Below the pieces are notes generated by a model. It made no database searches, was not told where the DNA came from, and saw nothing but the letters and a program-made list of their open reading frames with translations. A stretch of 33,186 nucleotides of DNA from positions 1 through 33,186 of the forward strand of contig JAHIUD010000020.1 in assembly GCA_018817515.1 (NCBI GenBank), read 5' to 3'. Shown piece after piece: positions 1-9,124 of the stretch (within the stretch, counting starts at the first letter, position 1; each line of letters opens with the position of its first letter). The position numbers and the translations under genes were made by a program. The DNA is from Pseudomonadota bacterium. GTDB lineage: Bacteria; Desulfobacterota; Desulfovibrionia; Desulfovibrionales; Desulfovibrionaceae.

Positions 1-2053
<2,053 letters not shown>

Positions 2054-2062
2054 GCTGTCCCC

Positions 2063-2581
2063 CTAGTATGGCACGGGGTCAAGGGTGTTGCTGCGCGGCT
2101 TCACTGTGGTGGTGAAGACCTCGCCCTTTGGCGCGTCGGTCAGGGTGAAGGTCACGGTGAGGCTGGTGCTGCGGCCTGTGCCGCTGTAGCTCATGGTGCA
2201 GGTGTGGACCCCGCCGATGAGGGTGCGCGCCGTGCCGCCAGCGCCCGTATCGACGGCCAGGGTGATGGCGCCGCCGTTGAAGGCCAGGGTGCGCGTGCCG
2301 GGCAGGGCGGTCTGGCTGGTGGCGTAGATCATGCTGGTGCCGTCGGTCTTCACCTTGACCGCTCCCGCTGCCTTCGTGCTGTCGATGTCGCGCAGTTCAA
2401 GGGAGATGCGCTCCAGGGCGATCTGGGCGCTGACGCCCGCGTTGTCGGCGTTTCTGGCGGAGAAGAAGCTGCGCGTGCCAAGGGAAATGACCGTGGCCGC
2501 CCCGATGCCGATGAGCCCGAGGATGACGATGCAGGCGATGAGCTCGATGAGGGTGAATCCGGCCTGTCTGCGCATGGGCAT
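2063..2581 (-). CDS. PilW/GspJ-like minor pseudopilin
   Basis: A 172-residue protein with a type III prepilin signal: MPMRRQAG followed by FTLIELIACIVILGLIGIGA, i.e. Gly(-1), Phe(+1), Glu(+5) and a hydrophobic stalk helix. The remaining domain is beta-rich and has a C-terminal Cys-containing strand (HTCTMSYSG). PilD-type prepilin peptidase would cleave after Gly8. Position third in the cassette and the size fit PilW/GspJ-like subunits, but family assignment beyond 'minor pilin' is tentative. The start (2581) lies two bases past the upstream stop codon; a second ATG six bases on (2575) is equally possible. The next gene starts nine bases after this stop, so the genes are co-transcribed. Confidence 0.88.
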   Translation of the reverse strand: MPMRRQAGFTLIELIACIVILGLIGIGAATVISLGTRSFFSARNADNAGVSAQIALERISLELRDIDSTKAAGAVKVKTDGTSMIYATSQTALPGTRTLAFNGGAITLAVDTGAGGTARTLIGGVHTCTMSYSGTGRSTSLTVTFTLTDAPKGEVFTTTVKPRSNTLDPVPY

Positions 2582-2583
2582 CC

Positions 2584-3042
2584 CTAAAAGTTGGTGGCGT
2601 TGTCTAAGGCGTTGGTGCGCGCCTGGGTGAGCAGGGTGGTGTACGAGGTGTTGCCCACGGTGGCGGTGACGATGAGCGCGCGCAGGCCTGTTGGGCTGGT
2701 CGGGGTGCCCCAGGTGGCGTCGTCCACAATGGTTACGTGAGTTGCGGTGGAGTTGCTCGCCGGATATTCGGCCTTCACGGCATCCAGGGCGCCGCTGATG
2801 CCGTTGTTGACGTTGGCGGTGTAGAGGGCCACCACGCCCTCCAGGGCAGCCTCGGCGTCCCCGGCGTCTGCGGAGATGGTGGAGGGGCTGCTGGAGCGCA
2901 AAAGCTGCGTGCCCATGAGGTTCACCACCAGCGCCGCCAAAAGGCCGCCCACGGTGATGATGACGATGAGCTCAAGCAGGGTGAAGCCGAGGCTCTGGCG
3001 TCTGGCCAGTTTGGGGGGTGTTGCTCGGCCGCTAAGGCACAT
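2584..3042 (-). CDS. PilV/GspI-like minor pseudopilin
   Basis: A 152-residue protein with a prepilin signal: a basic leader ending RRQSLG, then FTLLELIVIITVGGLLAALV with Glu(+5). The mature part has an amphipathic helix (DAGDAEAALEGVVALYTANVNN) and a short Thr-rich beta domain. It should be processed by the prepilin peptidase and assembled in the inner membrane with its cassette partners. The ATG at 3042 overlaps the end of the upstream FimT-like gene by 11 bases, which suggests translational coupling. Only the pilin N-terminus is diagnostic, so the PilV/GspI label is based on gene order. Confidence 0.88.
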   Translation of the reverse strand: MCLSGRATPPKLARRQSLGFTLLELIVIITVGGLLAALVVNLMGTQLLRSSSPSTISADAGDAEAALEGVVALYTANVNNGISGALDAVKAEYPASNSTATHVTIVDDATWGTPTSPTGLRALIVTATVGNTSYTTLLTQARTNALDNATNF

Positions 3043-3574
3043 AGCCGGTCTCCGGGGTTATGGTCAGGGTGGCGTTGGCCCCGCCCGCCCAGATGCCTAT
3101 GGCCGCGGGGTTCTGGAGCTTGGTGTTGACGCTGGCACTGGTGTAGGACGTGTAGGGGATGCCGAAGCCGTCAAAAAAGATGGTGTAGGGCGGGCCTGAA
3201 GGCAAGGTCATGGCGGTGATGTCCTTGCTGGCCAGGGTGATGGTGGCGTTGTTTTCGCCGGGCAGCGTGAGGTACGCGCCCTCGAGGGTAGGGTCGGTGC
3301 CGTTGAACGCCCAGTAGGTCGAGGCGGTGAACCTGACTCCCCACACGGCGCCGGTCTTCATGGCCCTGAGCTGCACGAAGCGCAGCTGCCCGCGCACCTC
3401 GGCCGCGCGCGCCTTCTCCGACCCGCCCAGGGTGCCGGAGCCGGAGGTGGCGACCAGGGCCAGGATGGCCAGGATGATGATGACGGCGATGAGCTCGATG
3501 AGCGTAAAACCATCAGCGCGCAAGTGATCCTTGCGTCCGCCCTGTGGTCCTGGGGGGGGAGTGCCGGTGGTCAT
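3032..3574 (-). CDS. FimT/GspH-like minor pseudopilin
   Basis: A 180-residue protein starting at ATG 3574, chosen because GGAGG lies six bases upstream; an in-frame start at 3628 would add a leader without pilin features. The prepilin signal is RADG followed by FTLIELIAVIIILAILALVA with Glu(+5). The sequence after the helix (EKARAAEVRGQLRFVQLRAMKTG then WGVRFTASTYWAFNG) matches the GspH/FimT pattern, where this subunit initiates the tip complex. It is the first gene of the cassette. A weak promoter lies at 3649-3677. The mature protein is expected to be anchored in the inner membrane and assembled into a type IV pilus or pseudopilus tip. Confidence 0.9.
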   Translation of the reverse strand: MTTGTPPPGPQGGRKDHLRADGFTLIELIAVIIILAILALVATSGSGTLGGSEKARAAEVRGQLRFVQLRAMKTGAVWGVRFTASTYWAFNGTDPTLEGAYLTLPGENNATITLASKDITAMTLPSGPPYTIFFDGFGIPYTSYTSASVNTKLQNPAAIGIWAGGANATLTITPETGYVP

Positions 3575-3648
3575 TTCATTCCTCCAGGCCGGAGGTTTGC
3601 AATAACCAAGCCTGCCCGCGCCGGGCAAATGATGCTATTCATGGCTTG

Positions 3649-3677
3649 GATATAACCCGCCGCCGCCGTCTATGCAA
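3649..3677 (-). promoter_or_regulatory. Candidate sigma70 promoter of the minor-pilin cassette
   Basis: On the minus strand TTGCAT (3677-3672), a 17-base spacer and TATATC (3654-3649) lie about 75 bases before the ATG at 3574. The match is partial. The same stretch holds an 8-bp inverted repeat (AACCCGCC/GGCGGGTT, 3654-3661 and 3685-3692) that could instead be a weak terminator of the preceding small gene. Confidence 0.3.
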
Positions 3678-3715
3678 GGGCGGAGGCGGGTTGCGGTGAG
3701 AAGACGGGATTTGGG

Positions 3716-3883
3716 CTAGGCTTTGCGGATCTCCACGTAGCCGGAGGTGATGGAGCGGATGTGCTGCTCGCGCTTGAGCTCCACTTCCAGCAGCTTGGGC
3801 GAGGTGAAGAGGACGTCCTGCTTCTGCTTGCCGGGTCCGATGTAGACGAGCTGGTAGGTCTCGGGCTCTTTGGTCTTGCTCAT
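3716..3883 (-). CDS. Small hypothetical protein (55 aa)
   Basis: ATG at 3883 is preceded by GGAG eight bases upstream and starts MSKTKEPETYQLVYIGPGKQ; a longer frame to 4018 lacks a ribosome site. The product is short, charged and soluble, with no signal peptide or membrane segment (core KQDVLFTSPKLLEVELKREQ). I do not recognise a family. It lies between the exported-protein gene and the pilin cassette on the same strand. Coding is supported by the ribosome site, the GC-rich third positions and a plausible folded composition. Confidence 0.65.
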   Translation of the reverse strand: MSKTKEPETYQLVYIGPGKQKQDVLFTSPKLLEVELKREQHIRSITSGYVEIRKA

Positions 3884-4047
3884 GGTGACTCCGTTGACCC
3901 CTGTTGCGGGGCGTTTTGTTGTGGTGTGCGCTGCTCCCGGGCCCTGGGACCGGGGGTCGGAGCCGGGGCCGTTATGCGCCGAACACGCAAAAATAACCAC
4001 TTGTCCCGGCGTTGGCAAGAAGTCTCAGCAGGGTGGGCCAAGGGTCA

Positions 4048-4437
4048 TTATTTCTTGCTGGCCGAACTCCCAGGCGAGTCGTCGTCCGGGCTCTTGATGT
4101 TGTAGTCGAGCAGGCGGATGACCCGGAAGTCGCGCTCCTGGCCGACAACCACCGCAGTGCCCTGGATGTGCCGTCCGGCAAAGCGCGTGAGGTCCAGGCC
4201 CTGAACCATGAGGTAGCCCTGGGTCTGGTCCTTGATGAAGGTCTTGTCCAGGCCCACGGCCACGCGGCCGAGGATGTTGATCTTCTCGCCCTTGGGCTGG
4301 GTCTTGGCCGCTTCGGCCTTGGGTGCGGCCTTGCGGGCCTGGGCGGGCGCGATGCCCCAGGTGGCCGACAAGGCCAGCAGGGCCGCCAGGGCCAGGTGGG
4401 CCAAGCAGGGAAGCTGGGTGGGGCGTACGGCGCGCAT
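4048..4437 (-). CDS. Exported hypothetical protein (129 aa)
   Basis: ATG at 4437 follows AAGGAG six bases upstream. The protein has a Sec signal peptide: MRAVRPTQ, then a hydrophobic stretch (LALAALLALSATWGIAPAQA) with likely cleavage after AQA near residue 34. An Ala/Lys-rich linker follows, then a compact domain of about 75 residues (INILGRVAVGLDKTFIKDQT, and TAVVVGQERDFRVIRLLDYN). It is probably periplasmic. I do not recognise the family; the short beta-rich segment could be an OB-like or binding domain, but that is a guess. A gap of about 160 bases separates it from the small gene at 3883 on the same strand. Confidence 0.75.
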   Translation of the reverse strand: MRAVRPTQLPCLAHLALAALLALSATWGIAPAQARKAAPKAEAAKTQPKGEKINILGRVAVGLDKTFIKDQTQGYLMVQGLDLTRFAGRHIQGTAVVVGQERDFRVIRLLDYNIKSPDDDSPGSSASKK

Positions 4438-4544
4438 GGGGGGCTCCTTGCGTCCCGGCCTGGGACACGGGGTCATTTGATCATGAAACCCCCGGAGAGT
4501 CTAGGGACATGCATTTCTTGGCCCGGGTCGTGGCCGCGGTCCGC

Positions 4545-4573
4545 TTGCAGAGCACAGCGCTTTGGGCTACAAA
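4545..4573 (+). promoter_or_regulatory. Candidate sigma70 promoter of the lipoprotein gene
   Basis: TTGCAG (4545-4550), a 17-base spacer and TACAAA (4568-4573) lie about 70 bases before the ATG at 4644, in the divergent gap between the exported-protein gene and the lipoprotein gene. Both hexamers are partial matches. Confidence 0.35.
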
Positions 4574-4643
4574 TTCGCCTGCGGTAAAGCCCGCCACCAT
4601 TGTTACGCCATGACACCACAGCAGTCCTCAAGGGGGATTCATA

Positions 4644-5225
4644 ATGTTGAACCGTATATATATTCGCGCTGCGCTTTGTGTTCTGCTTTTGGCCATGACT
4701 CTCGGCCTGGGGGCCTGCGCGTCCAACACCGTGGTGCAGCTGCGCTACCAGCCCTCCACGCCCCCCGCCGGAGCGGTCTGCGCCCAGTCCTTCACCGTCC
4801 TGCCCTTTGTGGACAAGCGCGCCGACACCCTGACCATCGGCACCCTGGGCGACGGCAAGCGCTACTACGCCGAGAACAACCCCGTGGAGTGGATCAGCTG
4901 GGCCATGTTCGAGGAACTCAAGGCGCGCGGCTGCGACGTAAAGTATCGCGAAAAGCCCGACGCCACGCCTCTTACCGGCTATGTCGTGTCCGGCTCCTTT
5001 GACAAGATCAACGTGGACCGCGCCCCCAGCCTCACCGTGCAGGCCGAGTTGCGCATGAACGTGAAGATCACCAAGGATGGTGAGTTCGTCGCCGAGAACG
5101 TCTACTCCGGCTCGCGCGAGGACATCGGCGTCACCATGGTCCAGGCCGCCCAGAGCGTGCTGGCTTCGACCTTGCAATATCTGATGCAGGACGCCGCAAC
5201 CAACATCGTCAAGGTCGCCAAGTAG
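4644..5225 (+). CDS. YajG-like outer-membrane lipoprotein
   Basis: A 193-residue protein starting at ATG 4644 after GGGGG. The signal peptide ends in a clear lipobox, LGAC (Cys25), so it should be lipidated and periplasm-facing. The mature part resembles YajG/Lipoprotein_16: a first strand with VLPFVDKRAD, a mid-region WAMFEELKARGCDV, then VSGSFDKINVD, VQAELRMNVKITKDGEFVAENVYSGSRED and a C-terminal helix ASTLQYLMQDAATNIVKVAK. The family has no well-defined molecular role. The sensor gene starts nine bases after its stop codon, so the two are probably co-transcribed. Confidence 0.85.
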   Translation: MLNRIYIRAALCVLLLAMTLGLGACASNTVVQLRYQPSTPPAGAVCAQSFTVLPFVDKRADTLTIGTLGDGKRYYAENNPVEWISWAMFEELKARGCDVKYREKPDATPLTGYVVSGSFDKINVDRAPSLTVQAELRMNVKITKDGEFVAENVYSGSREDIGVTMVQAAQSVLASTLQYLMQDAATNIVKVAK

Positions 5226-5233
5226 CAGCGCCA

Positions 5234-7474
5234 GTGTCCGGGGCGGCCAAGCATTCCCCCTTTCGGCTACGCGCCACCGTCATCCCTGCGGATGCCGGGG
5301 GCTGTGGCCTTGGGCGCTGCCTGGGGCGGGCCTTGCTTGCCTGCTGTCTCTTGGCCTGCTGCCTGCTGGCGGCTGCGCCCGCAGCCTGGGCCAGCGCGCC
5401 GGGCCACCTGACCCTGGTCCACCCGGGCGATGCCCCGCCTTACTTCTTCCGCGACGACACGGGCCAGAGCGCCGGGCTCCTGGTGGACTATTGGCGCTTG
5501 TGGGGCCGCAAGGCCGGGGTCGATGTGCGCCTGTCCATTGTCCTGGACGGCGAGGCCCTGAGCCAGGTGTCCACGGGCAAGGCCGATGCCGTGGCGGGCA
5601 TGCCCTTCACCCCTGCTCTGGAGAACACCCTGGCCTTCACCCGGCCCCTGCTCGACCTGGGCATCGGGGTCTTTGCCGTCATTGGCAAGGACGGTTTGAC
5701 CCGGCAGCAGCTGGAGGCCGAGAGCGCCTCCGTGGGGCTGGTGCAGGACGACCCCTCCGCGGCCTTTCTGGCGGCCACCTACCCCAATCTGCGGCAGGAA
5801 TATTTCCCCGACCTGACGACCCTGGCGGCAGCGGCCTCCCTGGGGCAGGTCCGCGTTGTGGCCGGGCCGGTGCTGGGCCTGCGCTACCAGCTGGCCTCCC
5901 TGTCCAAGGGGCAGCGTTTTGAGCTGGTGCGCGCCTTCCCCGGCGTGCAGCTGCGGGCGGCGGTGCTGCGTGGCGATGCCGAGCTCCTGGCGCGCCTGAA
6001 CGCCGGCATGGACGCCATCAGCCGGGACGAGGTGCGCGAGCTGGAAGCCAAGTGGTCCAAGCCCGCCTGGCGTCTGCCGGACTGGGCGCCGGCCCTGGCC
6101 GGGTGCGCGGCGCTTCTGGCCATCGCGTTGTGGATGTTCCTGCGCGTGCGCGGGGTGCGCTCCTGGGCCGAGGTCCGCATCCGCGAGGCCGACCTGCTGC
6201 GCGAGAACCTCCTGTCCGAGATGACCCGCCACCGCAAGACCCAGGATCTGCTCCTGGCGGCCATCGAGCAGTTCCCCTCGGGCATCGTCATCGCCTTTGC
6301 CGACGACATTCCCGCCATTCGCAACCACCATGCCGTGCGCATCTTCGGCCCCGGCGACGTGCCGCCGCAGGGCCCGGACCCGGGGGTGCACCCCTGGCGC
6401 GCGTTCTCGCCCAATGGCGTCCTTGTGCTGGAGGCTGATCTGCCCCTGAACAGGTCCCTGCGCCATGGCGAGACCATGGAGAACGTCGAGTTGCGCCTGG
6501 AGCGGGCCGATGGCGAGTCGCGCTGGATCTCGGTCAATGCCGCCCCAGTGCGCGACGTCCGCGGTGAGGTTCGCGCGGGCGTGGTGGTCGTCAACGACAT
6601 CACCGAGACCCGGCAGAACGCGCGCGACATGGCCCGGTTCAAGTTCTTTCTGGATTCCGGGGTGGAGGAGATCTACCTGGTGCGGCCCGATGGCGTGGTG
6701 TCCTACGTCAACGAGGCCGTGGCCCGCAGCCTCGGCTATCCGCGCGTGGACCTCTTGGGGCAGCCCCTGTCGCTCATCGACCCGACCTTCACCCTGGATG
6801 CCGTGCGCGCGCTGCTGCGCAAGGTGCGCGGTGGCCATCAGACCTTCGAGACCGAACAGCTGACCCGCATAGGCGGGCGCGTGCTCAAGGAAATCAAGGC
6901 GTTCTACATGCGCTCCGGCGAGGAGGAGTTCATCTGCGCCTTCGGCCAGGACATCACCGAGCGCAAGCGCATGCAGCTGGAGTTGGAGAGCACGCGCACC
7001 CTGTTCAGTGCGGCCATGGACCAGGCCATCACCGGCATCGCCATCGCGGATGCGGCCACGGGCCGGGTGGTCATGGCCAATCCGGCCGTTGCCGAGATGG
7101 TGGGCATGACGCCCGCAGAGCTTGAACGCATGCACATGGGCGAGCACCTGCCGTCCTGGAACTTCCTGGATGAGGGCGGCACGCCCATTGCGGCGAAGGA
7201 AAGCCCGCTGATCCGCTCCATTACCTGCGGGGAGAGCACCCGCGACCTGGTCGTCCGGTTTGTGTGCGAGGGCAAGGCGGACCGCTGGCTGCTCATCAAC
7301 GCCGCGCCCATCCTGGGGGCGGACGACGTCATCCAGGCGGGCATCATGGTCCTGGCCGACATCACCCCGCACAAGCAGATGGAGTCGCAGCTGTTGTTCA
7401 AGGCCCATCACGACGCGCTGACCGGCCTGGCCAACCGCACCCTGTGCCTGGTAGCTCATCCAGCGGGTGCTTGA
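5234..7474 (+). CDS. N-terminal part of a split periplasmic-binding/PAS/GGDEF/EAL sensor
   Basis: Starts at GTG 5234. Domains in order: signal peptide (ends near residue 54, AWASA); family 3 solute-binding domain (57-275; LVHPGDAPPYFFRDDTGQSA is its typical first strand); membrane segment at about 283-302; PAS-like regions at about 335-450, 471-578 (EIYLVRPDGVVSYVNEAVAR) and 588-715 (GIAIADAATGRVVMANPA); then the first residues of a GGDEF domain, HHDALTGLANRTL. The frame then runs into a stop at 7472. The rest of the GGDEF and the EAL continue in another frame from about 7455. Removing T7452 restores NRTLCLELIQRVLEDSQ, so this is one gene of about 1166 codons with a +1 insertion. The protein would sense a periplasmic ligand and set c-di-GMP levels. 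As given, this ORF makes only the sensory half. Confidence 0.85.
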   Translation: MSGAAKHSPFRLRATVIPADAGGCGLGRCLGRALLACCLLACCLLAAAPAAWASAPGHLTLVHPGDAPPYFFRDDTGQSAGLLVDYWRLWGRKAGVDVRLSIVLDGEALSQVSTGKADAVAGMPFTPALENTLAFTRPLLDLGIGVFAVIGKDGLTRQQLEAESASVGLVQDDPSAAFLAATYPNLRQEYFPDLTTLAAAASLGQVRVVAGPVLGLRYQLASLSKGQRFELVRAFPGVQLRAAVLRGDAELLARLNAGMDAISRDEVRELEAKWSKPAWRLPDWAPALAGCAALLAIALWMFLRVRGVRSWAEVRIREADLLRENLLSEMTRHRKTQDLLLAAIEQFPSGIVIAFADDIPAIRNHHAVRIFGPGDVPPQGPDPGVHPWRAFSPNGVLVLEADLPLNRSLRHGETMENVELRLERADGESRWISVNAAPVRDVRGEVRAGVVVVNDITETRQNARDMARFKFFLDSGVEEIYLVRPDGVVSYVNEAVARSLGYPRVDLLGQPLSLIDPTFTLDAVRALLRKVRGGHQTFETEQLTRIGGRVLKEIKAFYMRSGEEEFICAFGQDITERKRMQLELESTRTLFSAAMDQAITGIAIADAATGRVVMANPAVAEMVGMTPAELERMHMGEHLPSWNFLDEGGTPIAAKESPLIRSITCGESTRDLVVRFVCEGKADRWLLINAAPILGADDVIQAGIMVLADITPHKQMESQLLFKAHHDALTGLANRTLCLVAHPAGA

Positions 7475-8735
7475 GGACTCCCAGCGCCGCAATGCCCTCT
7501 TTGCCGTGGCCTTCATAGATCTGGACCGCTTCAAGATGCTCAACGACAGCCTGGGCCACTCCTTCGGCGACCTCGTCCTGGTGGAAGCCGCCCGGCGCCT
7601 GGTGATCGGCATGCGCGGGCAGGGCCAGGTCTGCCGCTTCGGCGGCGACGAGTTCGTGCTCATCGTCAGCGAGCTGGCCACGGCCGAGGAGGCCCAGGGG
7701 ATCATCCGCAGCGCGCTGGAGAGCCTGTGCACGCCCTTTGGCGTGGACGGCCAGGAGGTGCGCCTCTCGGCCAGCGTGGGCGTGGTGGTGGGCCCAACGG
7801 CGGACAGCCCCAAGGCTGAGGACATCCTCCAGAACGCGGACATGGCCATGCACCGCGCCAAGGACACCGGCCGCGACCGCATCCGCATGTTCCACCCAGG
7901 CATGCTGCGCCGCGCCCGCGAGCTTATGGCCCTGGACGCCGACATGCGCCGGGCATTGGAGCGGGAAGAATTCCTGGTGTACTACCAGCCGGTGATGTCC
8001 ATAAGCGGGGAGCGCACCCTGGGCTTCGAGGCCCTGGTGCGTTGGAAGAGCCCCACGCGCGGGCTGGTCACGCCGCACGCCTTCATCCCCCACGCCGAGG
8101 AGTCCGGGCTCATCGTGCCCCTGGGCGAGCTGGTGCTCCGGCGCGCCTGCGCCACCATGGCCGCCTGGCGGCAGCGCTATCCCGCCGCGCGCGGCATGAC
8201 CCTGGCCGTGAACCTCTCGGCCCGGCAGTTCGTCCAGCCGGACATCGTGGAGAACGTGCGCCAGATCCTGCGCGAAAGCGGCCTGCCTCCGGCCTGGCTG
8301 AAGCTTGAGCTCACGGAGTCCACCCTCATGGGCGACCCGGAGACCGCGCTCTCGTCCATGCGTCGGCTCAAGGCCCTGGGCGTGTCGCTGGCCATCGACG
8401 ACTTCGGCACGGGCTACTCCTCCCTGGCCTACCTGCAGCGCTTCCCGGTGGACATGCTGAAGATCGACCGCTCCTTTGTGCAGGACCTCCCGCGCGAGGA
8501 CTCCGACAGCCGCGAGCTGGCCCGGGCCATCATGGCCCTGGCGCGCAGCCTGCGCCTGGGCGTGGTGGCCGAGGGCGTGGAGACCCGCGAGCAGCTGGAG
8601 CTCCTGGCGGAGCTGGGCTGCGAGGCCGTGCAGGGCTATTATTTCTCCCCGCCCCTGCCCGAGGCCGGGGTGCCGGAATTTCTTGGCCCGTCTGCCGAGG
8701 CCGGCCTGCCGGAAGACGAACCCGGCCAGGCCTAG
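7467..8735 (+). CDS. C-terminal GGDEF-EAL part of the split sensor
   Basis: This frame continues the preceding gene; the GTG at 7467 is merely the first possible start. The GGDEF domain holds FGGDEFVLI intact. The inhibitory-site motif RxxD upstream is RGQG here, so product inhibition at the I-site is probably absent. The EAL domain keeps the catalytic set: EALVRW, NLSARQF, ELTES, DDFGTGYSSL, KIDRSF, AEGVET and the final QGYYFSPPLPE. Both cyclase and phosphodiesterase activities are therefore predicted in the joined protein. Without the upstream start of the GGDEF fold (DALTGL), the separate fragment would lack a complete cyclase domain but could keep phosphodiesterase activity if translated. 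Confidence 0.85.
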   Translation: MLEDSQRRNALFAVAFIDLDRFKMLNDSLGHSFGDLVLVEAARRLVIGMRGQGQVCRFGGDEFVLIVSELATAEEAQGIIRSALESLCTPFGVDGQEVRLSASVGVVVGPTADSPKAEDILQNADMAMHRAKDTGRDRIRMFHPGMLRRARELMALDADMRRALEREEFLVYYQPVMSISGERTLGFEALVRWKSPTRGLVTPHAFIPHAEESGLIVPLGELVLRRACATMAAWRQRYPAARGMTLAVNLSARQFVQPDIVENVRQILRESGLPPAWLKLELTESTLMGDPETALSSMRRLKALGVSLAIDDFGTGYSSLAYLQRFPVDMLKIDRSFVQDLPREDSDSRELARAIMALARSLRLGVVAEGVETREQLELLAELGCEAVQGYYFSPPLPEAGVPEFLGPSAEAGLPEDEPGQA

Positions 8736-9065
8736 CGCCGCTCCCCCCTTTTCCCCATCCCCCTCGCCTTCGCGGCGGCCCGTGTCCAGACGGGCTGGCG
8801 TTCCCGCTGCTCGCGAAGGGAAGCCGCGCCTCGGGCTGAAAATGCTTCCGCCCGTTGCAGGGCGTGAAGCCGCGCCACCTGAAGGCAGATGCAATGCCGA
8901 GGCAAGGGCAGGCAACTGCTACTCGCGAAGCGCACAGTGAAAGGGAAGGCAGTCTGTCGACCTTGCCCAGTGATGAGCAAGCGGAGGGGGAGATGGTGGC
9001 GGGCCGCAGCGCACGACGGCAGAACCTCCGGGCTGGCTCGGCGATGGCGGGATTGCCGCATGCAC
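8736..9065. other. Gene-free gap between convergent genes, with a nested inverted repeat
   Basis: No convincing ORF here. It contains CCTTCGCG (8767-8774) and its complement CGCGAAGG (8812-8819), enclosing a perfect 6-bp stem GCCCGT/ACGGGC (8778-8783, 8790-8795). This could be a bidirectional terminator stem or another intergenic repeat. The rest shows nothing I can name. Confidence 0.4.
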
Positions 9066-9099
9066 AAAAAAAAGACCGCCAGGCGCAAACCGGGCGGTC
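9066..9099 (-). terminator. Rho-independent terminator of the mltD-like gene
   Basis: GACCGCC (9074-9080) and GGCGGTC (9093-9099) form a 7-bp GC stem with a 12-base loop. On the minus strand the stem is followed by eight T residues (the A-run at 9066-9073). It lies about 25 bases after the stop codon at 9125. Confidence 0.85.
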
Positions 9100-9124
9100 G
9101 TTTCTTCGTGCTGTGGCGGTGCGC

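Noticed and set aside
7440-7474. Programmed ribosomal frameshift in the sensor gene
   Set aside because: No slippery heptamer or downstream pseudoknot is evident; a point insertion explains the break better.
5267-7945. Long minus-strand ORF of 892 codons
   Set aside because: Shadow of the sensor gene; the plus strand carries PAS, GGDEF and EAL motifs.
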